Shown here: one piece after another, positions 25,879 to 35,197 of the stretch
Layout: each line of letters starts with the position of its first letter
Numbering within the stretch: position 1 is the first letter of the stretch
Assembly (NCBI RefSeq): GCF_025359345.1
Contig: NZ_JANYGQ010000038.1
Location: 124,001 to 188,000 of the forward strand
Direction: 5' to 3'
From: Mucilaginibacter sp.
GTDB taxonomy: Bacteria; Bacteroidota; Bacteroidia; Sphingobacteriales; Sphingobacteriaceae
DNA: 64,000 bases
Translations under genes and position numbers: made by a program
The notes under the pieces: model-generated
Told to the model about the DNA's origin: nothing
What the model saw: only the letters and a program-made list of their open reading frames with translations
Database searches by the model: none

Positions 25879-26415
25879 ATGAGCACCACAAAATATATTT
25901 TAGGCCTTTTTGCAGATCCTGATGAGCTGATGCACGGGATTGATACGCTACAGAAAAACAGCGTGCCTATTTACGATGTTTACACCCCTATGCCTATACA
26001 CGGCATTGAAAAGAAGCTTGGCATTAAGGATTCGCGTTTAGGTTATGCAGCATTTATGTTCGGCTGCCTTGGTGGTACAACCATTTTCAGCATGGCTTAT
26101 TTCATGCTGGTGCAGGATTGGCCAATGAACATTGGTGGTAAACCCGCGTTTGCCGTTCCGGATTTTGTTCCGATTACATTTGAGTGGACCGTGTTATTTA
26201 CCGCATTTGGTATGGTGCTTACATTTTTTTACGCAACACACCTTTTCCCGGGCCGTACCCCACGTGTTATGGAACTTAGGGCAACCGACGACAGGTTTGT
26301 TATTGCCATTGATGCTAAAGGCAACATCCCGCACGAGGATATCACGAATTTATTAAAAGAATCAGGAGCAGTAGAAGTTAAGCATAACGACAGAAAATAT
26401 GTTAGCTATGAATAA
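25879..26415 (+). CDS. actD: Alternative complex III subunit ActD (DUF3341)
   Basis: A 178-residue DUF3341 protein with two helices at about 55-77 and 98-118. Typical features are the N-terminal I-L-G-L-F-A-D-P-D-E-L-x-x-G-I segment at 7-20 and Y-D-V-Y-T-P-M-P-I-H at about 32-41. Known as a structural subunit packing beside ActC. The 3' end overlaps the start of actE. Confidence 0.93.
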   Translation: MSTTKYILGLFADPDELMHGIDTLQKNSVPIYDVYTPMPIHGIEKKLGIKDSRLGYAAFMFGCLGGTTIFSMAYFMLVQDWPMNIGGKPAFAVPDFVPITFEWTVLFTAFGMVLTFFYATHLFPGRTPRVMELRATDDRFVIAIDAKGNIPHEDITNLLKESGAVEVKHNDRKYVSYE

Positions 26416-26983
26416 AAGTAAAATATTGGGCATAACGGTTATTGCTATTGTTGCAACGGTAATTATATCATCGTGCAAGGATAAGAGGAGTACCGGATGG
26501 GAATACGCTCCCAATATGTATGAGCACATTGCATACGACCCCGACCAGAAGAACGACAATTTTAAGGATGGTAAAACCGCCCAACTTCCGCCTGCAGGTA
26601 CAACCCCGCTTGGCTTTGTAAGGTTTGATTATCCGAATACAAAAGATGGCTACGAAAAAGCCGGCCTTGAGGTAAAAACTACATTACCGCAAACCCAGGC
26701 TAACTATGCCGATGGCAAGCTATTATTCGAGCACTTTTGCTCACCATGCCATGGTGTAACCGGTCAGGGTGATGGTTTGGTGGTAGCGCACGGTTACCCG
26801 CCGCCGCCATCATATTCAAAAGGCAATTCGTCGCGCGGGGGCGCCATGAAGGACCTTACTGACGGTAAAATTTATCATACTATTACTTACGGTTTAAACG
26901 CTATGGGTTCATACGCATCACAGCTGGAGCCGAAAGAGCGCTGGAAAGTAATTATGTATGTTCACCATTTACAAACTTTATAA
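26408..26983 (+). CDS. actE: Alternative complex III monoheme cytochrome, ActE
   Basis: Lipid-anchored monoheme cytochrome c, probably close to the electron exit to the oxidase. The signal ends in I-S-S-C (Cys 23). One CxxCH (C-S-P-C-H) lies at 111-115, and a Met-containing segment N-A-M-G-S-Y further on may supply the sixth ligand. I chose the ATG at 26408, giving 191 residues with a normal lipoprotein signal; an in-frame ATG at 26399 adds only three residues. Either start overlaps actD. Confidence 0.92.
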   Translation: MNKSKILGITVIAIVATVIISSCKDKRSTGWEYAPNMYEHIAYDPDQKNDNFKDGKTAQLPPAGTTPLGFVRFDYPNTKDGYEKAGLEVKTTLPQTQANYADGKLLFEHFCSPCHGVTGQGDGLVVAHGYPPPPSYSKGNSSRGGAMKDLTDGKIYHTITYGLNAMGSYASQLEPKERWKVIMYVHHLQTL

Positions 26984-26995
26984 GCTGAATTATTA

Positions 26996-28270
26996 ATGAA
27001 TACTTCTCATAGTTTCGACGGGCAATTTGAATTTAAAGGCAGGGCCAAAACCTGGAGCCTGATCATGATCCTTGTAGGCGTGGTTGGATTACTTGCCGGC
27101 TTCCTGACAGGGAATGGAGAACGCACTTTTGCTGACTTACTATTAAACGGCTATTACATAAGCTGTGTATGCATTTGCGGTATTTTCTTTTGCGCGGTGC
27201 AATATGTGGCACAGGCCGGATGGTCGACTGCTGTTTTACGCGTTCCGCAGGCATTTGCAAAGGTTTTACCTTACGCAGGTTTAATTTTACTTGCAATTAT
27301 AGTTGCCGGCTTATTTTTAACTCACCAGGGTCCTAACGAGGAAGGTAAAATAACTGAACTACCTTATCTGTATAAGTTATGGGCACTTAAAGGTGTAACC
27401 CTTAAGGGAAATGAAAATTACGACGCTATTATTACTGCAAAATCTGGATACTTAAATAAGACATTCTTTTTAACCCGCCTTGTGATTTACCTTGGCAGTT
27501 ATGCACTTATTGGCCGTATGCTGGTAAAATACTCGCAAAATGAAGATGATCTGGGTGGTATGTTTAACTACAACAAAAGCTTCAAAATGTCGGTATTGTT
27601 CCTGTTAATATTTGGCTTTACTGTTCCTTTGTTTGCTTTTGATACCATTATGTCGTTAGAGGCGCACTGGTTTTCAACTATGTTTGGCTGGTATAACTTT
27701 GCTGCCCTTTGGGTTAGCGGTTTGTCGGTTATTACGCTATCGCTAATACTTTTACGCAAGGCGGGTTATATGCAATGGGTTACAGATGATCACTTGCACA
27801 ACCTTGGCCAGCTAATGTTCGGTTTCTCGGTGTTCTGGACTTACCTGTGGTTTGCACAATTCCTGCTTACCTGGTATGCTAACATTCCTGAAGAGTCTGC
27901 TTATTTCTACCGCAGGTGGGAGCCGCAATTTAAACCATGGTTTTGGTTAAACATTGTGATCAACTTCCTTGCTCCTTTGTTAACTTTAATGTCACGCGAC
28001 TCGAAACGTAAGGTAGCAGTGTTGCAGGTGGCATGCGTTATATTAATATGTGGTCATTGGCTTGATTACTGGCAGATGATTATGCCCGGAACGATAGGTG
28101 TTAGTGGTGGAACAGAATGGTACAATATATTGAGCCCTATAGATATAGCAGTGTTTGTTGGCTTTGCAGGGTTATTTGTACTGATGTTTGGTACTGCGTT
28201 AAGCAAATTTAAATCGCTGATACCTAAAAAACATCCGTTGCTGGAGGAGAGTCTTCATCATCACATATAA
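26996..28270 (+). CDS. actF: Alternative complex III membrane subunit ActF
   Basis: A 424-residue integral membrane protein with about ten helices, a shorter relative of ActC. It is described in solved complexes as the second NrfD-like subunit. Typical stretches are the W-F-S-T-M-F-G-W-Y segment near residue 225 and H-W-L-D-Y-W near 358-363. It is the last complex III gene and is followed 51 bases later by the oxidase subunit II start, supporting the idea that complex III and oxidase form a supercomplex as in Flavobacterium. Confidence 0.93.
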   Translation: MNTSHSFDGQFEFKGRAKTWSLIMILVGVVGLLAGFLTGNGERTFADLLLNGYYISCVCICGIFFCAVQYVAQAGWSTAVLRVPQAFAKVLPYAGLILLAIIVAGLFLTHQGPNEEGKITELPYLYKLWALKGVTLKGNENYDAIITAKSGYLNKTFFLTRLVIYLGSYALIGRMLVKYSQNEDDLGGMFNYNKSFKMSVLFLLIFGFTVPLFAFDTIMSLEAHWFSTMFGWYNFAALWVSGLSVITLSLILLRKAGYMQWVTDDHLHNLGQLMFGFSVFWTYLWFAQFLLTWYANIPEESAYFYRRWEPQFKPWFWLNIVINFLAPLLTLMSRDSKRKVAVLQVACVILICGHWLDYWQMIMPGTIGVSGGTEWYNILSPIDIAVFVGFAGLFVLMFGTALSKFKSLIPKKHPLLEESLHHHI

Positions 28271-28321
28271 TAATTGTTATTTTTGCACTTTAATAAAAAA
28301 GAATACCAAACAACCATTAAA

Positions 28322-29503
28322 ATGGGATTCAAACATCTAATAAATTCTAAAAAAACACTATCGCTTTTTGCAGCGTTCGTGCTGTTTGGCACCAACCTGA
28401 TGGCGCAAACTCCAGCACAGGGCGATGCCGCCACGGTTGATAAAGGTGCCATGTGGACGGGGATTGCTTATTATGTACTACTGTTTTTAGTGGCATCAGT
28501 TTGTGTTGCTATAGTGGGTAAAATATTGAGGGTTTATGACCTTACCCAAAAAATGCAGGGTAAAAAAGGGATAAACTGGAATGGTGTTATGGGCATTTGC
28601 TGCGCCATATTTATAGTGGCAGGTATGTATGGCTCTTATTGGTCATTAACAGTGCAGGGAGCTATGAAGTTACCTGAGCCGGCATCGGCGCACGGTGGTT
28701 CAATTGACGATATGTTTACCACAACCACTATCTTAACGCTGATAGTATTTGTTATTACACAAATTTGCCTGTTTGGGTTTGCATTTGTTTACAGGGGCTC
28801 TGATAAGCGCAAAGCTCATTTCCTTCCGCACAATAATACTATAGAAAAGGTATGGACAATTATCCCTGCCATAGTTTTAACCATATTGGTTGTATTCGGA
28901 TTTTTTACCTGGCAAAGGGTAATGACCAGCACCGAAGTTAAAGGTGATATCAATATTGATGTAACCGGCCACCAGTTTGCATGGGAGATACGTTACCCCG
29001 GGACTGATGGTAAACTTGGTTCGACCAACTTCAGGTTATACACAGCCGCAAATAAGTTAGGCGTCGATTTTAAGGACCGTAACAGCTTTGATGATTTATC
29101 TGCTGATACTTTGGTTTTACCCGTTAATAAATCAATAAGGATAAATATTCACGCTCAGGATGTAATACATAGTGTGTATATGCCACATTTCCGTGTCCAG
29201 TTAAATGCGGTGCCGGGATTACCTACTTTCTTCAAATTTGTGCCGACAATCACAACTGCGAAAATGAAGATGATAACCGGGAATGCTAATTTTGAATATT
29301 TGCTTTATTGCAACAAAATATGCGGATCGGGACACTGGAATATGCAGAAAGTAGTGCGTGTTGTTTCGCAAGCTGAATACCAGGATTGGATAGCAAAACA
29401 AAAACCATACTTAAGCGACCAGTTAAGAAAAGAGTTGCACTTTGCTGATAGTAAGCCTGCAAACCAGGTGTCGGCGTCAAACAGGTTAGCGGTAAACAAT
29501 TAA
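28322..29503 (+). CDS. ctaC: Cytochrome c oxidase subunit II
   Basis: Carries the CuA centre that accepts electrons for the oxidase. The 393 residues have a signal peptide ending in M-A-Q (about residue 29). An unusual N-terminal part follows with helices at about 45-65 and 85-108. The two usual subunit II helices come next (about 138-158 and 182-202), then the cupredoxin domain. CuA ligands are C330, C334, H338 and M341 (C-N-K-I-C-G-S-G-H-W-N-M). There is no CxxCH, so this is aa3 rather than caa3 type. I chose the ATG at 28322; an upstream in-frame TTG at 28274 would lack a normal signal peptide. Confidence 0.94.
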   Translation: MGFKHLINSKKTLSLFAAFVLFGTNLMAQTPAQGDAATVDKGAMWTGIAYYVLLFLVASVCVAIVGKILRVYDLTQKMQGKKGINWNGVMGICCAIFIVAGMYGSYWSLTVQGAMKLPEPASAHGGSIDDMFTTTTILTLIVFVITQICLFGFAFVYRGSDKRKAHFLPHNNTIEKVWTIIPAIVLTILVVFGFFTWQRVMTSTEVKGDINIDVTGHQFAWEIRYPGTDGKLGSTNFRLYTAANKLGVDFKDRNSFDDLSADTLVLPVNKSIRINIHAQDVIHSVYMPHFRVQLNAVPGLPTFFKFVPTITTAKMKMITGNANFEYLLYCNKICGSGHWNMQKVVRVVSQAEYQDWIAKQKPYLSDQLRKELHFADSKPANQVSASNRLAVNN

Positions 29504-29519
29504 TATAAGAGTAACGATT

Positions 29520-31406
29520 ATGTCAACATTAGCAGTTCACGATCACGGAGTAGTACACCACGAAGACGGTCACGAACACCACCATAAAGCAACTTTTCTT
29601 AATACATACGTATTTAGCCAGGATCATAAATACATTGCCAAGCAATTCCTTGTTACAGGGATTATCATGGCCTTCATCGCCATGTCGCTGTCGATATTAT
29701 TCAGGATTCAGCTGGCTTACCCGGAAAAATCATTTCCGTTTCTGACAACTTTGCTAGGTCATTTTGCGCCTAACGGCCGTATCAGTGCCGATTTTTATAT
29801 GTCGCTGGTAACCATACACGGTACCATCATGGTATTCTTTGTGTTAACTGCCGGCTTGAGCGGTACATTTGCGAACTTGTTGATCCCGCTTCAGATTGGT
29901 GCACGTGATATGGCATCGCCGTTCGTTAATATGCTTTCTTACTGGTTCTTTTTGATGGCCAGTATCGTAATGCTATCGTCTTTCTTTGTGCAAAGCGGCC
30001 CTGCAAGCGGTGGCTGGACAATTTATCCGCCATTGTCAGCACTGCCAAAATCTATGCCTGGTTCGGGGATGGGGATGACGCTGTGGCTGGTAAGTATGGT
30101 GATGTTTATCGCATCGCAGTTAATGGGTGGTATCAACTATATTAGTACGGTATTAAACATGCGTACTAAAGGTATGGACCTTTGGAAAATGCCGTTAACA
30201 GTTTGGGCTTTGTTCCTTACTGCTGTATTGGGTGTATTGTCATTCCCGGTATTAGTTGCAGGTGTTGTGTTGCTTATTTTTGACCGCAGCGCCGGTACCA
30301 GCTTTTACTTGTCCGACATCGTTCTTAACGGTTCAGTTCAGCCTTACGAAGGCGGCAGCCCGATATTGTTCCAGCACTTATTCTGGTTCCTGGGTCACCC
30401 CGAGGTGTATATCGTAATTATGCCGGCGATGGGTCTCTCGTCTGAAGTACTGTCGGTAAACTCACGCAAGCCAATATTTGGTTACCATGCAATGGTTTAC
30501 TCATTAATTGGTATTTCGGTATTATCATTTATCGTATGGGGACACCACATGTTTGTAACGGGTATGAATCCGTTCCTGGGCGGTGTGTTTATGATAACGA
30601 CGCTGATTATCGCGGTGCCGTCGGCGGTAAAAACATTCAACTGGCTGGCCACATTATGGCGCGGTAATATCCGCTTTACGCCGGCTATGCTTTTTGCAAT
30701 CGGCATGGTATCGTTCTTTATCTCTGGTGGTTTAACAGGTATCTTTCTGGGTAACGCTGCTTTGGATATCAATCTGCACGATACTTACTTTGTTGTTGCC
30801 CACTTCCACCTTGTAATGGGATCGGCGGCTATATTTGGTATGCTTGCGGGTGTTTATCATTGGTTCCCTAAAATGTTCCGCCGTATGATGGATGAGCGTT
30901 TGGGTTACCTGCACTTTTGGTTAACATTTATCGGCGCCTACCTGGTATTCTTCCCGATGCACTTTATGGGTCTTGAAGGTGTACCACGCCGTTACTATGC
31001 CTTTACCGAGTTTGAATCGATGAAGCACTGGTTAACTGTTAACGTATTTATTACGTGGTCGGCTATTATGGCGGGTATTGCACAGCTTGCTTTCGCATAC
31101 AACTTTATTCATTCTATTTTCTGGGGTAAGAAAACCGTTCAAAACCCATGGAATTCAAATACACTTGAGTGGACTGCGCCAATTGAACATCACCATGGCA
31201 ACTGGATAGGAGAGATACCTACCGTTTACCGCTGGCCATATGATTACAGCAAGCCGGGACATGATGAAGATTTTATACCGCAGCACATACCGTTTTCACA
31301 AACCATGAGCTCAAACCTTCCTCATGACTTTGAGGATAATCCTGGCGGTTTGGCAGAGCACACCAAATGGACTGATGCGCAAAAAGCTAACGAAGCGGTA
31401 AAATAA
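29520..31406 (+). CDS. ctaD: Cytochrome c oxidase subunit I
   Basis: Catalytic heme-copper subunit that reduces O2 and pumps protons. The 628-residue protein starts with a His-rich cytoplasmic tail and has twelve or more helices. Metal ligands are visible: H293 in H-P-E-V-Y with the cross-linking Tyr 297 (CuB), H342 and H343 (CuB), H428 (heme a3) and H430 (heme a) in H-D-T-Y-F-V-V-A-H-F-H. The H-P-E-V-Y tyrosine marks an A-type enzyme. It follows ctaC by 16 bases. An AGTC heptad element begins on the last base of its stop codon. Confidence 0.96.
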   Translation: MSTLAVHDHGVVHHEDGHEHHHKATFLNTYVFSQDHKYIAKQFLVTGIIMAFIAMSLSILFRIQLAYPEKSFPFLTTLLGHFAPNGRISADFYMSLVTIHGTIMVFFVLTAGLSGTFANLLIPLQIGARDMASPFVNMLSYWFFLMASIVMLSSFFVQSGPASGGWTIYPPLSALPKSMPGSGMGMTLWLVSMVMFIASQLMGGINYISTVLNMRTKGMDLWKMPLTVWALFLTAVLGVLSFPVLVAGVVLLIFDRSAGTSFYLSDIVLNGSVQPYEGGSPILFQHLFWFLGHPEVYIVIMPAMGLSSEVLSVNSRKPIFGYHAMVYSLIGISVLSFIVWGHHMFVTGMNPFLGGVFMITTLIIAVPSAVKTFNWLATLWRGNIRFTPAMLFAIGMVSFFISGGLTGIFLGNAALDINLHDTYFVVAHFHLVMGSAAIFGMLAGVYHWFPKMFRRMMDERLGYLHFWLTFIGAYLVFFPMHFMGLEGVPRRYYAFTEFESMKHWLTVNVFITWSAIMAGIAQLAFAYNFIHSIFWGKKTVQNPWNSNTLEWTAPIEHHHGNWIGEIPTVYRWPYDYSKPGHDEDFIPQHIPFSQTMSSNLPHDFEDNPGGLAEHTKWTDAQKANEAVK

Positions 31407-31567
31407 GTCCTGAGTCTTTAGTCCTGAGTCGTAAGTATTAAGTTTAATAAAGCTTTGCTTATGCCTTGGGACTAATTATTTGGATACTTTGATGAAATAT
31501 ATTGTTTTTGAGCCTTTGCCCCATGCCACTATGGCCTGGGACTTAAGACTTAGGACTTAAGACTTAA
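31406..31567. repeat. AGTC heptad inverted-repeat element (C)
   Basis: The left arm has six 7-base units at 31406-31447, starting on the last A of the ctaD stop codon. The right arm has four GACTTA(A/G) units at 31540-31567, ending one base before the ctaA ATG. The spacer is 92 bases. Left-arm stop codons at 31411, 31419, 31432 and 31439 cover all three frames. It separates the oxidase core genes from the heme-synthesis genes. Confidence 0.9.
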
Positions 31568-31568
31568 C

Positions 31569-32627
31569 ATGAGGACATCCACGTCGAAAATCCGGTTCCA
31601 GAAAATTAACCTCGCTACAATAATCCTGCTGTTTATATTGATACTTGCCGGTGGAGTTGTACGCAGCACGGGTTCGGGAATGGGATGTCCTGACTGGCCA
31701 AAATGTTTCGGGAGGTATGTACCGCCGACGAATGTAAACGAACTACCTAAAGATTATAAGCAAAAATACGTTGCCGGCCGGCTGGCTAAAAATCAACGTT
31801 TTGCAAAAACATTAGATGTGTTTGGTTACAGTGATTTAGCTAAACGGATTCGTGAAGACCGTTCAATATTGGTACCTGAAGATTTTAACGCTGCTAAAAC
31901 CTGGACAGAATACATAAACAGGCTTATAGGTGCGTTATCGGGTTTGTTTTTAATCGCAACGGCCATTTATGCATTTGCTTATCGCGCCGATACTAAATGG
32001 ATACCTTTTTTAAGTATACTGAACGTTATCCTGGTAGGTTTCCAGGGTTGGCTGGGCTCTATAGTAGTTTCGACAAACCTGCTGGCGTGGATAGTTACCG
32101 TACACATGCTGCTTGCACTGGCGATACTGGCGCTTGCTATTGCTACTTACCACCTGGCTCGTGTTGACGGCAGGCCGGGATTAACAGTTAATCCGCTGGT
32201 ACATGTTGTAACGTTACTTGCTTTAATAGTAAGCATAGTACAAATTGCATTCGGCAGTGAAGTGCGCGAAAAAATTGATGCTGTTGCCGGCCACCTGCAA
32301 GGCGGTTACCGCGACGACTGGATAAGCAATGCAGGCACCATTTTTACCCAGCACAGAGATGTAGCTATTATTGTTTTTATAGCCAATATAGTATTGTATG
32401 CTTTGGTTAGGAAAACATTTAGTCGCCACTCTATACAGCAACAAATAATGAGCTTTGCGTTTTTAATGATAATGCTGCAAATAGTTACCGGTATCGTATT
32501 GTCGTACTGGGCGTTGCCGCCGGTTGCACAGGCTGCACACGTACTGCTGGCAACGGTGGTATTTGGAGCGCAGTTTTATTTGATGTTGAATTTGTACCGG
32601 TCGGTAAAAGGGGGGATGCACGCATGA
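31569..32627 (+). CDS. ctaA: Heme A synthase (CtaA/Cox15 family)
   Basis: Converts heme O to heme A by oxidising the C8 methyl group, giving the cofactor for subunit I. The 352 residues have about eight helices. The family's first-loop motif is clear: S-T-G-S-G-M-G-C-P-D-W-P-K-C, with the cysteine pair at 40 and 46. Expected heme-ligand histidines occur at helix ends (for example V-T-V-H-M-L near 177-182 and A-A-H-V-L near 327-331). Its stop overlaps the ctaB start (ATGA). Confidence 0.93.
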   Translation: MRTSTSKIRFQKINLATIILLFILILAGGVVRSTGSGMGCPDWPKCFGRYVPPTNVNELPKDYKQKYVAGRLAKNQRFAKTLDVFGYSDLAKRIREDRSILVPEDFNAAKTWTEYINRLIGALSGLFLIATAIYAFAYRADTKWIPFLSILNVILVGFQGWLGSIVVSTNLLAWIVTVHMLLALAILALAIATYHLARVDGRPGLTVNPLVHVVTLLALIVSIVQIAFGSEVREKIDAVAGHLQGGYRDDWISNAGTIFTQHRDVAIIVFIANIVLYALVRKTFSRHSIQQQIMSFAFLMIMLQIVTGIVLSYWALPPVAQAAHVLLATVVFGAQFYLMLNLYRSVKGGMHA

Positions 32628-33487
32628 TTTGGAGCGATTTTTCAAAGCTGATAAAATTAAGGCTCACCTTTTTGGTGGTGTTTTCGGCGTCCATATCATT
32701 TTTAATTGGCAGTAAGGTTAACGGTCATATCGACTGGATGAACTGGCTGAAGCTGATAGGCGGCGGGTTTTTAGTAACCGCAGCGGCCAATTGCTTTAAC
32801 GAAATTATAGAGAAGGACCTTGATAAGCTGATGAAGCGAACCATGGACAGGCCAATGCCATCAGGCAGGATGACCAACGGGCAAGGCCTTGTTATAGGCT
32901 TGTTTATGGGCATAGCCGGTACTATTTTATTAGGCGGGCTTAACTTAACAGCAGGGTATTTATCTGTATTTTCGGTTTTACTATATGCCTTTGCTTACAC
33001 ACCATTAAAGCGGAAATCGCCGATAGCAGTTTTTGTGGGGGCGATTCCCGGTGCGTTGCCACCGCTTATTGGGTACGTGGCAGCGCATCCGCAGATTGAT
33101 AATATTGCGTTAATATTGTTTGGGATACAATTTGTATGGCAGTTTCCACATTTTTGGGCCATTGCCTGGGTGCTTGATGATGATTATAAGCTGGCCGGCT
33201 TCAGGTTGCTACCGTCGGGAAAAAGAAATTTAACAAGTGCAATATTTACCTTTGCATCTACTATAATATTGTTACCGGTGAGTTTACTGCCAACCTATTA
33301 TGGCTATGGCGGTTACTACGTTGGCGCAATATCGTTAATATGCAGCTTAGTGTTTTTATACCTGGCATTTAAGCTGTTAAAAGATTTGGAAATTCCATCA
33401 GCAAAAAAACTGATGTACGGTTCCTTTTTTTACCTGCCGATAGTGCAGTTAATGTTTTTATTTGATTTTATAGGAAAAGTGAAATGA
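32624..33487 (+). CDS. ctaB: Heme O synthase (protoheme IX farnesyltransferase)
   Basis: UbiA-superfamily enzyme that adds a farnesyl group to heme B, the step before CtaA. The 287 residues hold about nine helices. The prenyl-diphosphate site N-x-x-x-E-x-x-x-D-x-D lies near 57-67 (C-F-N-E-I-I-E-K-D-L-D), followed by R-T-x-x-R-P-M-P-S-G. The loop Y-T-P-L-K-R-K-S is typical of heme O synthases. It overlaps both neighbours by four bases, so it is tightly coupled in the operon. Confidence 0.94.
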   Translation: MIWSDFSKLIKLRLTFLVVFSASISFLIGSKVNGHIDWMNWLKLIGGGFLVTAAANCFNEIIEKDLDKLMKRTMDRPMPSGRMTNGQGLVIGLFMGIAGTILLGGLNLTAGYLSVFSVLLYAFAYTPLKRKSPIAVFVGAIPGALPPLIGYVAAHPQIDNIALILFGIQFVWQFPHFWAIAWVLDDDYKLAGFRLLPSGKRNLTSAIFTFASTIILLPVSLLPTYYGYGGYYVGAISLICSLVFLYLAFKLLKDLEIPSAKKLMYGSFFYLPIVQLMFLFDFIGKVK

Positions 33488-34062
33488 TGGCTCAAATACA
33501 ACAGGAAGATAAACAAAACCTCGGTGCTAAAAAGTTCAACATGTGGATATTCATATTCACATCGTTCCTGCTTTTTATGGGGTTTATGAGCGGTTTTATA
33601 GTATACGTTGGCGGCCGGGGGCATGCCTTGCAGGTATTGTTACCTAACGCATTTATATACAGCACGATTGTTTTAACGCTTAGCAGCCTAACCTTAATAA
33701 TGGCAAAAAAAGCCGCGAAAGGTTTGCAGTTAGCTCAACAACGTTTATACTTATGGCTTACGCTTTTTTTAGGGATTGCATTTTTAGCCCTGCAAATTAA
33801 TGCATGGCTGGTTTTAATAAAAATGCAGGTATTTTTTTCAAACCCTAATGCCGCACGCTCATTTATTTACGTGTTTAGCGGCATACATTTTTTGCACGTT
33901 ATCGCAGGCTTACTGGTACTATTAAATACAGTATTAGCCACTTACAGGAACATACCGCAGGTTAAGAATATATTTAAGATCGAAATGGCATCTATTTTTT
34001 GGCATTTTCTCGATATTATGTGGATTTGTCTGTATGTTTTTTTACTTTTGAACCAAAATTAA
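33484..34062 (+). CDS. Cytochrome c oxidase subunit III, first copy
   Basis: A 192-residue subunit III-like protein with five helices. The last two contain the family pattern F-S-G-I-H-F-L-H-V-I-A-G near 137-148 and F-W-H-F-L-D-I-M-W near 175-183. It is smaller and more divergent than the next gene. Two adjacent subunit III-type genes are usual in Bacteroidota oxidase loci. It overlaps ctaB (ATGA). Confidence 0.88.
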   Translation: MMAQIQQEDKQNLGAKKFNMWIFIFTSFLLFMGFMSGFIVYVGGRGHALQVLLPNAFIYSTIVLTLSSLTLIMAKKAAKGLQLAQQRLYLWLTLFLGIAFLALQINAWLVLIKMQVFFSNPNAARSFIYVFSGIHFLHVIAGLLVLLNTVLATYRNIPQVKNIFKIEMASIFWHFLDIMWICLYVFLLLNQN

Positions 34063-34080
34063 ATAATTATCCAAGTACAA

Positions 34081-34809
34081 ATGAGTACAGTAGTAACACA
34101 ACAAGTTGATGAGGTAAAATCAACACCATGGTCGGGGGGCAGGTCGCCTTTCAATGTTGAGTATGGTAAAATGATGATGTGGTTTTTCCTCCTTTCGGAT
34201 GCTTTTACATTTTCATCATTACTAATTTCATACGGCGCTTTACGTTTTAGTGCACCAGTTTGGCCAACGCCATCTTTGGTATTCCAATCGGTACCGGGAA
34301 CTTCGATCGAATCAGGCGCCCCATTGGTTTTCGTGGGTTTAATGACTTTAATTCTGATATTGAGTTCGGTTACCATGGTACTGGCTGTTGAAGCCGGTCA
34401 CCGTAACGCAAAAAAAGAAGTTATTTGGTGGATGGTAGGCACCATTATTGGAGGTGTAATGTTCTTAAGCTGCCAGGCATTAGAGTGGAACCATTTATTC
34501 CATGAGGGCTTTTGGTGGTCAAGAATACCGGATGCAAAAACGCTGCAGGAGTTTTTTAAAGAAGGAGTTCCACTGTCGCAACAACAGATGTCGAGTCAGC
34601 AGTTTGCAAACTTGTTCTTTACCATAACAGGTTTCCACGGTTTCCACGTATTTTCGGGTGTTATAATTAATATCATCATCACCGTTAACGTTTTAATAGG
34701 CACATACGCAAAACGAGGCAGTTACCTTATGATTGAAAAAGTTGGCCTTTACTGGCACTTTGTAGATTTGGTGTGGGTGTTTGTATTTACTTTCTTCTAT
34801 TTAGTTTGA
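34081..34809 (+). CDS. Cytochrome c oxidase subunit III, second copy
   Basis: A 242-residue subunit III with a polar N-terminus (about 35 residues) and five helices. Conserved segments are G-F-H-G-F-H-V-F-S-G near 182-191 and Y-W-H-F-V-D-L-V-W-V-F-V near 225-236. It stabilises subunit I and may guide oxygen. It starts 18 bases after the first copy and 19 bases before subunit IV. Confidence 0.92.
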   Translation: MSTVVTQQVDEVKSTPWSGGRSPFNVEYGKMMMWFFLLSDAFTFSSLLISYGALRFSAPVWPTPSLVFQSVPGTSIESGAPLVFVGLMTLILILSSVTMVLAVEAGHRNAKKEVIWWMVGTIIGGVMFLSCQALEWNHLFHEGFWWSRIPDAKTLQEFFKEGVPLSQQQMSSQQFANLFFTITGFHGFHVFSGVIINIIITVNVLIGTYAKRGSYLMIEKVGLYWHFVDLVWVFVFTFFYLV

Positions 34810-34828
34810 TAATTTAAAAAGATATTAT

Positions 34829-35197
34829 ATGTCATCAGAAACTGCAACTATTCATCATGACGATGCCGCACATGGCGAACATGAGGGAATGACTAAAAAA
34901 AGAATACTGAATGTTTTTTATATCCTGTTAGGTATAACCGCTGTTGAGTTTTTTGTAGCACTTGTTATAGCTCCTAAGCATCCGGGCGCGTTGTGGATAA
35001 ACCCGATATACATTGTATTAACGCTGGTTAAAGCATTCTACATTATAGCTTATTTCATGCACTTGAAATTTGAAAAGATGGGGCTGATTATGGCCATTGT
35101 GCTCCCCGTGCTTTTCATCATCGGCTTAATATTGGTACTTACAAATGAAAGCCATTATTGGATTGAACTAAGGCGTGCCCTGAGCAGCCTGTTATAA
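34829..35197 (+). CDS. Cytochrome c oxidase subunit IV-like protein
   Basis: A 122-residue protein with a His/Glu-rich N-terminus and three helices at about 27-48, 57-77 and 86-106. The pattern V-K-A-F-Y-I-I-A-Y-F-M-H-L-K-F-E is typical of bacterial subunit IV (COX4_pro). It packs against subunits I and III. Its TAA stop overlaps the next ATG by one base (TAATG). Confidence 0.88.
   Translation: MSSETATIHHDDAAHGEHEGMTKKRILNVFYILLGITAVEFFVALVIAPKHPGALWINPIYIVLTLVKAFYIIAYFMHLKFEKMGLIMAIVLPVLFIIGLILVLTNESHYWIELRRALSSLL

Noticed and set aside
28274..28321. TTG start for oxidase subunit II at 28274
   Set aside because: It adds 16 polar and charged residues before an otherwise normal signal peptide beginning at 28322.
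28322..29503. caa3-type oxidase with a cytochrome c domain in subunit II
   Set aside because: There is no CxxCH motif in subunit II after the CuA site, so the oxidase is aa3 type.
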